Positions 26,930 through 35,383 of a DNA stretch of 64,000 nucleotides are shown here, in pieces. Position 1 is the first letter of the stretch, and every line of letters begins with the position of its first letter. Made by a program: the position numbers and the translations under genes. This DNA comes from Ornatilinea sp. GTDB lineage: Bacteria; Chloroflexota; Anaerolineae; Anaerolineales; Anaerolineaceae. The stretch spans positions 17,461-81,460 of the forward strand of contig JAHDQE010000027.1 of NCBI GenBank assembly GCA_018433975.1, written 5' to 3'. The notes under the pieces are model-generated. The model made no database searches and was not told the DNA's origin. It worked only from the letters and a program-made list of their open reading frames with translations.

Positions 26930-29284
26930 ATGACGGAAAAAATAGAAAATCGAACCTCGGTAGAAGAACTGCGTTCACTTTTCCCCTATTGGGAGAAAAC
27001 AAAAGACCTGATTGATCAACTGATTGATATCATCCTGAATTATCGTCAGAGCGGGCACCCGGGTGGTTCTCGCTCCAAAATTCACGCTTTAGTGGTAATG
27101 ATGCTCAGCGGCGTGATGCGGTGGGATATTCGTCATCCCGAGAAGCGCTTTGCGGATCGTTTCGTTCTGGCGGCAGGCCATACCGTCCCTATGATTTATT
27201 GTACGCTGGCGGTGCTCAATGAGGCGCTTCGGATCAAGTATGAGCAGACCGGAGACGATAAATACCTTGTCCCCAATGCTGAAAAGCGTGCCTTATATTG
27301 GGAAGATTTGTTGGACTTCCGCAGGCGGGGTGGTTTATCCGGCCATGCCGAAATGGAAGGCAAGACCTTATTCCTGAAATTCAATACGGGCCCATCCGGG
27401 CACGGCAGTCCGGCGGCAGCAGGAGAAGCGCTGGCTTTGAAACGCGCCGGTGCAGGTGGCGTGCGCGTGTTTTCAATTGAAGGCGAAGGTGGACTGACCC
27501 CGGGCGTTGTGCATGAAACGATGAATTCGGCTTGGGGTTTGGCGCTGGATAATCTTTATCTGTTGGTGGATTGGAACGATTTTGGAATTGATGATCACCC
27601 CGTCAGTGATGTGGTTTACGGCACCCCGGTGGATTGGATCGGCTCTCATGGCTGGCGCGTTTTTGGCACAGAGCAGGGCAGCGAGTGGGAAACCGTGACG
27701 CGCACTATGGTGGAAATGATCACTTCTGAAAATCCGGATAAATGCCCCAGCGCTGCATGGTTTAAAACCCGCAAGGGCCGGGAATATTTGAAGTATGATA
27801 ACAAATCGCACGGCGCGCCGCATGCCCGCAACAGTGATTTATTCTGGGAAACGAAACGCGGCTTTGCAGAGAAATATGGTGCCGAGTTCAAGAATTTTGG
27901 GGGCGCAGCTCCCTCCGGCGCGGAAGAGCTTCGCGAGGAATTTGCAGCAAACCTGAAAGCGGTGATGGAGGTTTTACGACAGGACCAGGCACTGGTGGAT
28001 TATCTTGCCGATGCCCTGGTTTCGCTTGGAGAAAGCGTGCCGGACAGTCTGCCCGGTTTCCAATTCAAGAGCAATGGAAATACGCCCTTTGAGGATGCCC
28101 GCTTGTTTGATACCCGGAATTATCCCGCGGCGCTTTTTGCCAGTCCGGGTGAGAAAGAAGCCAATCGGGGTGCCCTGGCAAAATGGGGTGCCTGGGTTAA
28201 CTCCTTTGGCGCTAAAGAATATGGGCGGCCTCTGGTGATGGCCTGCTCGGCCGATCTGGCGGGTTCGACCAATATTTCCGGCTTTGCTGCAGGGTTTGAG
28301 GACTTCCCCGGATATGGTTGGTATGGCCGGGGCGCTTCGGAAGAAGGTACTTTGCTGCTCCAGGAGATTACGGAGTTTGCGAATGCGGGTTTGATGGTGG
28401 GTATGGCTGCTGTCAATTTATCTGGGCAACCGGAAGAACAGTTCAATGGCTTCTGGGGTGCCTGTTCTACGTATGGTTCATTTTCATATCTGAAATATGG
28501 TATGTTCCGGTTGTTCAGCCAGATGGCTCAGGACTCTCCCTGGAAAGTAGGCAAAGTAATCTGGATCGCCGGACATTCCGGGCCGGAGACGGCCGACGAC
28601 AGCCGGACCCATTTTGGCATTTTCTCGCCGGGTGTGACCCAGTTATTCCCCAAAGGCAGTGTGATCAATCTCTATCCCTGGGAGCACAACGAAGTCCCGG
28701 TGCTTCTGGGAGCGGCCTTGAAACAGGAAGCTCCCATTGTCGCGCTGCACCTCACGCGGCCTAAAATTGAAATTCCGAATCGGGAAGCGCTCGTTATTCC
28801 CTCGCACTTTGAAGCAGCCCGTGGTGCGTACGTGGTGCGCGACTATGTGAAAGACCGGCCGCGCGGCGGCACGTTGATTGTTCAGGGTACCAGCGCGATG
28901 GCGAATATGGTCAAGCTCTTGCCGGAACTGGATAAACGGGGCCTGAATGTGAAAGTTGTTTGTGCGGTGAGCCCGGAATTGTTTGCAATGCAGCCCAAAG
29001 AGTATCAGGAGAAAGTACTCTCCCGTGCGGACCGGGTGGATTCTACGGTGATCACCACCCAGGCAGCCTGGTTGATGCACGACTGGCTGTTCAATCCGCT
29101 TGCGGAAGAGTATGCCCTGTCGTCCGATTGGGATGACCGCTGGCGCACGGGTGGAGACCTGGAAGAAGTGATTGACGAAGCACATCTTTCTCCGGAGTGG
29201 CTGTTGAAAGGCATTGAACGTTTTGTCAATGAAAAAGAGCAGCGTCTGGCCCTTCTTCGGGAAGGTTTGGATTCCGTTCAGTAG
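26930..29284 (+). CDS. Transketolase-like thiamine diphosphate enzyme, single long chain
   Basis: A 784-aa ThDP enzyme, clearly longer than standard transketolase (about 650-670 aa). The N-terminal part has SGHPGGSRSKIHAL, LAAGHTVPMIYCTL and a ThDP-binding GEGGLTPG ... LVDWNDFGID, where Glu replaces the usual Asp of GDG. The middle part holds the pyrimidine-domain region (ADLAGSTNISGFA, MVGMAAVNLSGQP), and the C-terminal third is transketolase-like. It lacks the phosphoketolase hallmarks I know. It may move two-carbon units between sugar phosphates or act on an unusual ketose. It is the last gene of the plus-strand run and is closed by a strong bidirectional terminator. Confidence 0.8.
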   Translation: MTEKIENRTSVEELRSLFPYWEKTKDLIDQLIDIILNYRQSGHPGGSRSKIHALVVMMLSGVMRWDIRHPEKRFADRFVLAAGHTVPMIYCTLAVLNEALRIKYEQTGDDKYLVPNAEKRALYWEDLLDFRRRGGLSGHAEMEGKTLFLKFNTGPSGHGSPAAAGEALALKRAGAGGVRVFSIEGEGGLTPGVVHETMNSAWGLALDNLYLLVDWNDFGIDDHPVSDVVYGTPVDWIGSHGWRVFGTEQGSEWETVTRTMVEMITSENPDKCPSAAWFKTRKGREYLKYDNKSHGAPHARNSDLFWETKRGFAEKYGAEFKNFGGAAPSGAEELREEFAANLKAVMEVLRQDQALVDYLADALVSLGESVPDSLPGFQFKSNGNTPFEDARLFDTRNYPAALFASPGEKEANRGALAKWGAWVNSFGAKEYGRPLVMACSADLAGSTNISGFAAGFEDFPGYGWYGRGASEEGTLLLQEITEFANAGLMVGMAAVNLSGQPEEQFNGFWGACSTYGSFSYLKYGMFRLFSQMAQDSPWKVGKVIWIAGHSGPETADDSRTHFGIFSPGVTQLFPKGSVINLYPWEHNEVPVLLGAALKQEAPIVALHLTRPKIEIPNREALVIPSHFEAARGAYVVRDYVKDRPRGGTLIVQGTSAMANMVKLLPELDKRGLNVKVVCAVSPELFAMQPKEYQEKVLSRADRVDSTVITTQAAWLMHDWLFNPLAEEYALSSDWDDRWRTGGDLEEVIDEAHLSPEWLLKGIERFVNEKEQRLALLREGLDSVQ

Positions 29285-29308
29285 ACCGCAAAAAAACAGA
29301 TTAGAACG

Positions 29309-29341
29309 CAAAAAGCACTGTGCGTCGTACAGTGCTTTTTG
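29309..29341. terminator. Bidirectional terminator between convergent operons
   Basis: A perfect 13-bp stem (CAAAAAGCACTGT / ACAGTGCTTTTTG) with a 7-nt loop; T-tracts follow on the plus strand and A-tracts precede, so it terminates both the transketolase run and the minus-strand aldolase. Confidence 0.92.
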
Positions 29342-29364
29342 TTTTTTTCTTTAAGGAAATGGTT

Positions 29365-30300
29365 TTAGGAAAACGCTTTGGCCATCCCTGCGCTGCCCAG
29401 GTGATGGTTCTTTTCTGCTACGAACCGCGCGTATTCCTGGGTGAAGTTTGCTCCCGGCACGCGGAAATCGACCGACTCCGGGTGCTCCTGAAAATATTCC
29501 CGGTGAACGCGGGTCCAGATCAACCGGCTGTCGGTGGCAATATTAATTTTGGCGATACCCCTGCTGGCGGCTGGAATGAAAAGCGAAGGGTCCACACCTC
29601 TTGCGCCTTGCAGTTTTCCGCCTGTCGCGGTAATCCGCTGGACTTCATCTGCGGGTATGGAGCTGGCGCCGTGCAGCACCAGGGGCGTATTGGGGATCTT
29701 TTCCTGAATACTGGACAGTAAGTCAAAATGGAGGTTGGTGGGCCCGCTGAATTTGAACGCCCCGTGGCTGGTGCCAATCGCGCAGGCCAAAAAATCTACC
29801 CCGGTCCGTTCGACGAATTCAGCGGCTTTATCCGGGTCGGTAAGCTTTGCCTCGGATTCTTTGACCTCGATAGTATCTTCATTTCCACCGACCTGTCCTA
29901 ACTCTGCTTCTACCGAAATTCCTTTTTCATGGGCAGCCCGGACAACTCGTTGGGTGATGGCAATGTTGGTTTCAAAATCCTCTTTGCTGGCGTCAATCAT
30001 CACGGATGAGAAGAAACCGCTTTGGATGCACCGTTTGCAGGATTCTTCGTTGCCGTGATCATGGTGTACGGCAAAGACGGCATCCGGGAAAATTTCTTCC
30101 ATGCCCCGGATCATGCTTTCAAGGAGTTTGGGGTGAGAGTAGTACAGCGCGAGGTCTGTGAGGGCGAGCAGGAAAGGCGCCTGACTTTCCGTGCATCCTT
30201 TGAATAAGCCCATAAACTGTTCCAGGTTGGCGATGTTGTATGACCCAAGGGCATATTTCCGGTGAGCGTTCTTGAGAAGGGTTTGCGTGTCTGTGATCAT
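29365..30300 (-). CDS. Class II fructose-bisphosphate-type aldolase
   Basis: A 311-aa zinc aldolase of the FbaA/GatY/IolJ family. Zinc-site and catalytic residues are visible in FAVHHDHGNEES (His79-His82), AELGQVGG, IGTSHGAFKF and VLHGASSI, and the C-terminal NIATDSRL binds phosphate. These enzymes cleave a ketose (bis)phosphate to DHAP plus an aldehyde. The gene ahead of it in the same direction is an IolC/PfkB-like kinase, so a sugar or deoxy-sugar acid is probably phosphorylated and then split, as in inositol (IolC-IolJ) or tagatose (LacC-GatY) catabolism. The kinase gene being interrupted makes the present state of that route doubtful. Confidence 0.88.
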   Translation of the reverse strand: MITDTQTLLKNAHRKYALGSYNIANLEQFMGLFKGCTESQAPFLLALTDLALYYSHPKLLESMIRGMEEIFPDAVFAVHHDHGNEESCKRCIQSGFFSSVMIDASKEDFETNIAITQRVVRAAHEKGISVEAELGQVGGNEDTIEVKESEAKLTDPDKAAEFVERTGVDFLACAIGTSHGAFKFSGPTNLHFDLLSSIQEKIPNTPLVLHGASSIPADEVQRITATGGKLQGARGVDPSLFIPAASRGIAKINIATDSRLIWTRVHREYFQEHPESVDFRVPGANFTQEYARFVAEKNHHLGSAGMAKAFS

Positions 30301-30351
30301 TGGCCTGCTTTCTTCTGAAAAGGGAAATGCTTAATTTTTTATTGAAACAGC

Positions 30352-31371
30352 TCAAAAACCGCCGCGGCTGTTGATAAACTCCAGCACTTCATCTTCGTAT
30401 CCCATGAAGTTTGCACAACCGTGCCGGGTGACAACAATAGCCCCACAGGCATTTCCCATGCGGGCCGACTGATACCAGTCCCAGCCGTGGATGATTCCGT
30501 AGATGAATCCACTGGCGAACGCGTCTCCCGCGCCCAGGATATTATAAATCTCTACCGGAAAACCCGGGGCATCAATTTCCTGGTGATCGCGGGTAAAAAT
30601 GCTGGCTCCTTTTGAACCGCGTTTGACCACCACGGCTTCCGGGCCCTTGTGGAGGATCATCTCGATGGCTTCGGCCATGTTGCCGCGGACATTCGGGTCG
30701 GAGATTTGGAAATGCTCGATGGAAAGGTTTTTTAAATCGGTGAGCATAGCTGCGTTGATTTCGTCCTCGGTGCCGATGGCGATATCTACCAGGGGCAGCA
30801 GGGAACGCACTGCCACACCGAAAGCGCGCGGGTCATGCCATTGGTCTGCGCGAAAATCGAGATCGAGGATAACCTGAGTCCCGAATCTTTTTGCCTGTTC
30901 GCAGGCGAAGAAGGTCGCGCTCCGCTGCGGTTCTTTGCTTAATCCGGTACCGGAAACCTCCAGAATCTTTGCGCTGTCAATCGGTGTGCGCAGGATATCG
31001 TCGATTGTGAGCTGGTTATCTGGGGCGTTGTCGCGGTAAAAGACCAGGGGGAATTTATCCGGTGGTTCGATTCCCAGAACCACCGCAGCGGAGCGGGTAC
31101 CCGGCTTGCGTGGGGTGAACTGAGTGTCTACACCCTAATATTCCAGAAATTTCAGAATGAAATCTCCCACGGGGTCCTGTCCTACGGCGGTTACCAGGGC
31201 TGTCTTGAGTCCCAGCCGCCGGGTCCCAACGGCAATGTTTGTGGGGGAGCCGCCGACGTAAGCAGCGAAACTTTTGATCTCCGTAAATGGAGCCCCAACC
31301 TCGTTGGCGTACAGGTCGATTCCTGAACGTCCCATGGTGATCAAATCGTATGTTGTCAGCTTGTCATGCAT
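30352..31371 (-). pseudogene. PfkB-family sugar kinase (IolC-like), interrupted by an in-frame TAG
   Basis: Reading through one stop gives a normal 339-codon PfkB kinase most like 5-dehydro-2-deoxygluconokinase. The N-terminal piece (31371 to 31138) has signature 1, GGSPTNIAVGTRRLG. A TAG at 31137-31135 (codon 79) interrupts, and the same frame continues without shift as GVDTQFTPRKPGTRSAAVVL to the end, including signature 2 ILGAGDAFASGF with its catalytic Asp. No deletion or frameshift is seen, and the sequence around the stop is family-like (a CAG-to-TAG change would explain it). It is a recent nonsense mutation, a sequencing error, or a suppressed amber codon. A GTG at 31083 could restart translation but would omit the substrate domain. 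Confidence 0.85.
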
Positions 31372-31451
31372 TCAGACCTCCTGTCCGTATCTTCTGGTTT
31401 CTTCTTCGGAAAGATAAATCTTTGATTTCCACCAAATATGACAAAAACCAC

Positions 31452-31504
31452 TTGACTCGGATAGTATAAATATTGTAAACTACACGTGTCGACTACACGT
31501 GTCG
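31452..31504 (+). promoter_or_regulatory. Divergent promoter region with tandem 13-bp operator repeats
   Basis: ACTACACGTGTCG occurs twice head-to-tail without a gap at 31479-31504; each copy carries the 8-bp palindrome ACACGTGT. TTGACT at 31452-31457 is a good -35 for the LacI gene, with a weak GTAAAC -10 17 nt on, which puts the repeats over the start site. The same region must hold the promoter of the divergent kinase-aldolase pair. Binding by the adjacent LacI-type protein is inferred. Confidence 0.65.
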
Positions 31505-31537
31505 ATATTATACACTGTCTTTAGGATAAAAAACAAT

Positions 31538-32548
31538 ATGGTTACTCGAGATGATGTCGCAAAATTGGCACAGGTTTCGTCTTCAACGGTTTCTTATGTG
31601 GTCAATAACGGTCCGAGGCCGGTGTCCGCGGAAACCCGGGAAAAAGTGCTCAAGGCGATTAAAGAGCTGGGATATCACCCCAACGCGGTTGCAAGGAACC
31701 TCCGGCGGCAGCAGACCAACAGTCTGGGGCTGATCATTCCTGACATTGTGAACTCATATTTTGCTGACCTTACAAAAGGGGTTGAAGATACTGCTTTTGA
31801 CCGCGATTATACCGTCAGTTTCTGCCACACGGCTTACAGTCTGGATCGAGAGTTAAGGTATGTGGACCATTTGTATTCCGAACGAACGGCGGGAGTGATC
31901 TGGGTTCCGGCGACGGGTGACCCTTCTCCGGCTTTACGATTGCGCGAATACGAGATTCCCCTGGTTATTCTCGATCGGAATATCCATAACCTGAAAGCTC
32001 CTTCGGTTGTGGGTGATAACTTTTCCGGCGGATATATGGCGACGGAGCATTTAATCTCATTGGGACACCGCCGAATCGGCTGCATTGCCCGTCCGGTGCG
32101 GCTGAGTCACAGTCAGGAACGTGTCAAAGGGTATACAAAGGCTTTGGAAGATCACGGCTTCTCTCTGGACGAGAAATTAATTGCGCCAGGAGGGTACCGT
32201 TTCGAAAACGGGAGCCAGGCAATTGACCGTCTTTTAAGTCTGGAAGATCCTCCTACGGCTGTATTTGCTTATAACGACATCATGGCTATCGGTGCATTGA
32301 GAAGGTTAAAAGAAAGAGGGTATCGGGTGCCGGAAGATTTTTCAGTTGTTGGTTTTGATGATATTCCGGAATCTTCATTCACCTGTCCGGCTTTAACCAC
32401 TATTCGGCAGCCAAAGTTAGAGATGGGCCGAAAGGCGGCAGATTTTTTGCTGGATTTGATCGATGGAAAGCAGCTTGGAAATACGGTCCAGTCCATGTTT
32501 GAAGTAGTTTTGGTGGTACGGGAAACAACAGGGCCTGTGCCGAATTAA
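31538..32548 (+). CDS. LacI-family transcription regulator
   Basis: A 336-aa regulator. The N-terminal LacI helix-turn-helix (DVAKLAQVSSSTVSYVVNN) and hinge helix (HPNAVARNLRRQQT) are followed by a ribose-binding-protein-like effector domain (from about residue 58: LGLIIPDIVNSYF ... AVFAYNDIMAIGALRRL ... VVGFDDIPESS). I take ATG 31538, which begins exactly at the HTH; an earlier in-frame GTG lies within the operator repeats. It is divergent from the kinase and aldolase genes and co-directional with the RpiB-fusion gene 23 bp downstream, so it likely senses a sugar or nucleoside and controls both units. Confidence 0.92.
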   Translation: MVTRDDVAKLAQVSSSTVSYVVNNGPRPVSAETREKVLKAIKELGYHPNAVARNLRRQQTNSLGLIIPDIVNSYFADLTKGVEDTAFDRDYTVSFCHTAYSLDRELRYVDHLYSERTAGVIWVPATGDPSPALRLREYEIPLVILDRNIHNLKAPSVVGDNFSGGYMATEHLISLGHRRIGCIARPVRLSHSQERVKGYTKALEDHGFSLDEKLIAPGGYRFENGSQAIDRLLSLEDPPTAVFAYNDIMAIGALRRLKERGYRVPEDFSVVGFDDIPESSFTCPALTTIRQPKLEMGRKAADFLLDLIDGKQLGNTVQSMFEVVLVVRETTGPVPN

Positions 32549-32571
32549 CTCACTGGGAGAGAATTGAAAAG

Positions 32572-33876
32572 ATGAAAATCGCTTTAGGTGCCGATCAGGT
32601 AGGATATTCATTAAAGCAAGCCATACGGAATTATTTTGTTTCCAGAAACTTTGAAGTGGTCGATTTCGGAACCGATTCCCCGGATAGGGCGGTGGATTAC
32701 CCCGACTTCGCCCGGGAGGTTGCCCTGGCCGTTTCTTCGGGTGAGTGTGAGCGGGGGGTACTGGTGTGCGGGACCGGGGTGGGAATGACCATTGCGGCGA
32801 ACAAATTTCCCGGTGCGCGGGCTGCCTGGTGCAATGACCTTTATATTGCGCAGCAGTGCCGGATACATAATAACGCCAATATCCTTTGCATGGGTGGGCT
32901 GGTTACAACTCCCAGACTGGCCGAGGCTATTCTGGATGAGTGGATGGAAACTCCATTTGAGTATGGAAGGCATGTTCCGCGTCTGGCGAAGTTGGATGTG
33001 GAATTTCAGATTGACCACACAGATCAGAAAGAGCAAAAATTTGCCGAAGCGGTAAAAAATATTCCCCTGGGGGTGGCCATTTCGCCTAGAAAATCGGTGT
33101 TTGGCCCGTTGATGTTTGCCGGTGAATTGGAGGAAGGGTTGCAGTCGGCATCGCAGGCAGGCTTCAACGCGGTTGAACTCAGCCTGCGCTGTCCGGACGA
33201 TGTTCAGGAAGGGGTATTGGCCGGTTTATTAAAGCAAAATAACCTTTCGCTGTCCGCGATTGCGACCGGACAGTCTTGTTTGCATGATCGGTTATGTTTG
33301 TGTTCGCCGGATGCCTCTCTTCGTGAACAGACTGTTGAACGTCTCAAGCGGCATATTGATCTGGCTGCTTCGTTTAGCGCCAGAGTGATTCTGGGCGGCA
33401 TTCGCGGGAAAATGGTCAGCTCCAGGGACGAACAGCTTGCTCAGCGGGCGGGAGCTGTGGCGGCAATGAAGGAGTGCGCAGCTTATGCCGGTGAGAAGGG
33501 AGTTGGTTTGCTCCTTGAGCCGATTAACCGCTATGAGACCAACTTCATCAATACCGTTCAGGAAGGGATGGATTTGATCGATGAAATTGGCGAATCTTCT
33601 TTGAAACTGCTGCCGGATACTTTTCACATGAACATCGAGGAAGAGGACATCGCTCTGGCGCTTCGCAGGGCGAAGCACCATGTTGGCTATGTTCACTTTG
33701 CGGACAGCAACCGCATGGTGCCCGGGAAAGGCCACATTAATTTTGCGAGAATTCTGGGAACTCTGCTGGAGATTGGGTACACGGGCTATGTCACTGTGGA
33801 AGCACTTCCGCTGCCCACGGACCGGGAAGCGGTGCAAATGGCATCCGGCTTTTTGCGGTCTCTCTGGTCAAGATAA
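32572..33876 (+). CDS. Ribose-5-phosphate isomerase B domain fused to a sugar isomerase/epimerase TIM barrel
   Basis: A 434-aa two-domain protein. Residues 1 to about 145 are a complete RpiB/LacAB domain: ADQVGYSLKQ at the N-terminus, the catalytic Cys in VLVCGTGVGM, the anion loop ANKFPGARAAWC and the HNNANILCMGG segment. Residues from about 160 to the end are a xylose-isomerase-like (AP endonuclease 2) TIM barrel with LLLEPINRYET, LLPDTFHMNIEE and YVHFADSNRMVPGKGHINF, the metal-binding Glu/Asp/His pattern of hydroxypyruvate isomerase and tagatose/psicose epimerases. The two activities probably act in sequence on one sugar (phosphate). No stop or frameshift separates the halves. Confidence 0.9.
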   Translation: MKIALGADQVGYSLKQAIRNYFVSRNFEVVDFGTDSPDRAVDYPDFAREVALAVSSGECERGVLVCGTGVGMTIAANKFPGARAAWCNDLYIAQQCRIHNNANILCMGGLVTTPRLAEAILDEWMETPFEYGRHVPRLAKLDVEFQIDHTDQKEQKFAEAVKNIPLGVAISPRKSVFGPLMFAGELEEGLQSASQAGFNAVELSLRCPDDVQEGVLAGLLKQNNLSLSAIATGQSCLHDRLCLCSPDASLREQTVERLKRHIDLAASFSARVILGGIRGKMVSSRDEQLAQRAGAVAAMKECAAYAGEKGVGLLLEPINRYETNFINTVQEGMDLIDEIGESSLKLLPDTFHMNIEEEDIALALRRAKHHVGYVHFADSNRMVPGKGHINFARILGTLLEIGYTGYVTVEALPLPTDREAVQMASGFLRSLWSR

Positions 33877-33981
33877 AGCACGCAATCCGTTCCACTGGAT
33901 GCGGAGCGGGATTGATGAGGTGTCCGATATCGGGCCACGAAAAATCGAATTTAACCGCCATTTTAAAACGGATGAAAAAAA

Positions 33982-35346
33982 ATGGAGTTGAAGGATATGG
34001 ATAACTATCAGCAGCAAGACCTGGTGATTCGAAATGGACATATTGTCACAATGGATGCGGAAGGAAGGCGCTTTCAATCCGCGGATATCTCCATTGACAA
34101 GGGGGTAATAACGGGAATCGGAGCCGCTCTGGCAGTCAAAGGGGAGGTGGAAATTGACGCGAAGGGAAATGCTGTGCTGCCGGGCCTGATCAACTGCCAC
34201 ACGCATGAAACTTTACTGCGTGGTTTGACCGAGGACCTGCCCCTGATGCGCTGGCTGGATGAAATTTGCTTTCCCAAAGACCGGGCCTTTCAGGCCGAGC
34301 ATCAGCGCGCTGCGGCATTAATGGCTCAGTTGGAATTGATCAGAGGTGGAACAACCACCTTTATCGATATTTTTCGCTATCCGGATGAAGCGGCTGCTGT
34401 TGCGGAGGTTTCCGGGCTTCGGGCGATATTCAGTCCGCAGTTGATTGACGAGCCGGCAGGCGCCGGAGAAACCCTGGAGAGTACCGTAGCTTTTATTGAA
34501 AAGTGGAATCACCGGGTTCCCGGCAGGATTTTTACCTGGTTTGGACCGCACGCGCCGTATTCATGTAAAAAAGAGACTTTTTTGAAGATCGTTGAGCTGG
34601 CGGAGTTCTACGATGTTGGGATCCACACCCATCTGGCTGAATCCTACAATGAAGTTGAGCAGTTCATAGCTCAATACGGAATGACATCGACGAATTTCCT
34701 TGAGGAACTGGGGGTCTTGAGCCCGCGGCTGCTGGTGGCCCACGGTGTCCATTTGAATGCCCAGGAAATTCAACTGCTTGCCCGGCGTGATGTGGCGGTT
34801 GCCTACAATCCCACCAGCAACATGAAGCTCGCGTCGGGTGTGGCGCCAATCCCTGAACTGATTGAGGCCGGAGTCAGGGTGGGGCTGGGCACCGATTCGA
34901 ATCTCAGCAACAATAACCTGGATCTTTTCGAAGAAATGCGTGTAGGCGCGACCCTCCAGAAGCTGTGGCGGAAGGACGCTCAGGCTTTGCCCTGTGAGCA
35001 AATGCTGCGCATGGCTACCAGTGACGCGGCGGCCTGTTTGGGCCTGCAGGATAAAGTCGGATCGCTGGAGGTTGGAAAATCCGCGGATATCATCATCGTT
35101 GATCTGCACGCTCCCCACATGTGGCCGGTCTTGCCGGAACCCTCCAGCAATATTATTGAACAACTCGTGTATTCTGCATCCGCAGGGGATGTCCTGACCA
35201 CGATTGTGGATGGCGAAATCCTGATGCGCGACCGCGAATTTTATACCCTGGACGAAGACGAAATTGAGAATGTTGTCCATGAGGCTGCTTTGCACCTGAT
35301 CCATGTTTCGGGGCTGGAATCTTTACGGAATGGTCGTAAAGGATAA
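33982..35346 (+). CDS. MTA/SAH deaminase-like amidohydrolase (copy 3)
   Basis: A 454-aa enzyme with the most canonical MTA/SAH/guanine-deaminase signature of the three copies: His73-x-His75 in NCHTHETLLRG, the HAPYSC segment, IHTHLAES, VAHGVH and GTDSNLSNNN. It should deaminate an aminopurine or similar ring. The start is uncertain: ATG 33982 has only an A-rich leader, and ATG 33997 has AAGG too close. Copies 1 and 2 lie in the other operon, so the family has been recruited three times in 26 kb. The next gene, a Mo-hydroxylase subunit, starts 38 bp after the stop. Confidence 0.87.
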   Translation: MELKDMDNYQQQDLVIRNGHIVTMDAEGRRFQSADISIDKGVITGIGAALAVKGEVEIDAKGNAVLPGLINCHTHETLLRGLTEDLPLMRWLDEICFPKDRAFQAEHQRAAALMAQLELIRGGTTTFIDIFRYPDEAAAVAEVSGLRAIFSPQLIDEPAGAGETLESTVAFIEKWNHRVPGRIFTWFGPHAPYSCKKETFLKIVELAEFYDVGIHTHLAESYNEVEQFIAQYGMTSTNFLEELGVLSPRLLVAHGVHLNAQEIQLLARRDVAVAYNPTSNMKLASGVAPIPELIEAGVRVGLGTDSNLSNNNLDLFEEMRVGATLQKLWRKDAQALPCEQMLRMATSDAAACLGLQDKVGSLEVGKSADIIIVDLHAPHMWPVLPEPSSNIIEQLVYSASAGDVLTTIVDGEILMRDREFYTLDEDEIENVVHEAALHLIHVSGLESLRNGRKG

Positions 35347-35383
35347 TGCCGGTCCGGGAAAAACTTTTAATGGGATAAGAAGA

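Noticed and set aside
25441..29284. Sulfoquinovose transketolase pathway
   Set aside because: The acylating ALDH and transketolase fit partly, but the transketolase is one chain and no sulfo-sugar importer, isomerase or sulfonate exporter is present.
29365..33876. Complete myo-inositol catabolic operon
   Set aside because: An IolC-like kinase, an IolJ-like aldolase and a TIM-barrel isomerase are present, but no recognisable IolG, IolD or IolB is in the window.
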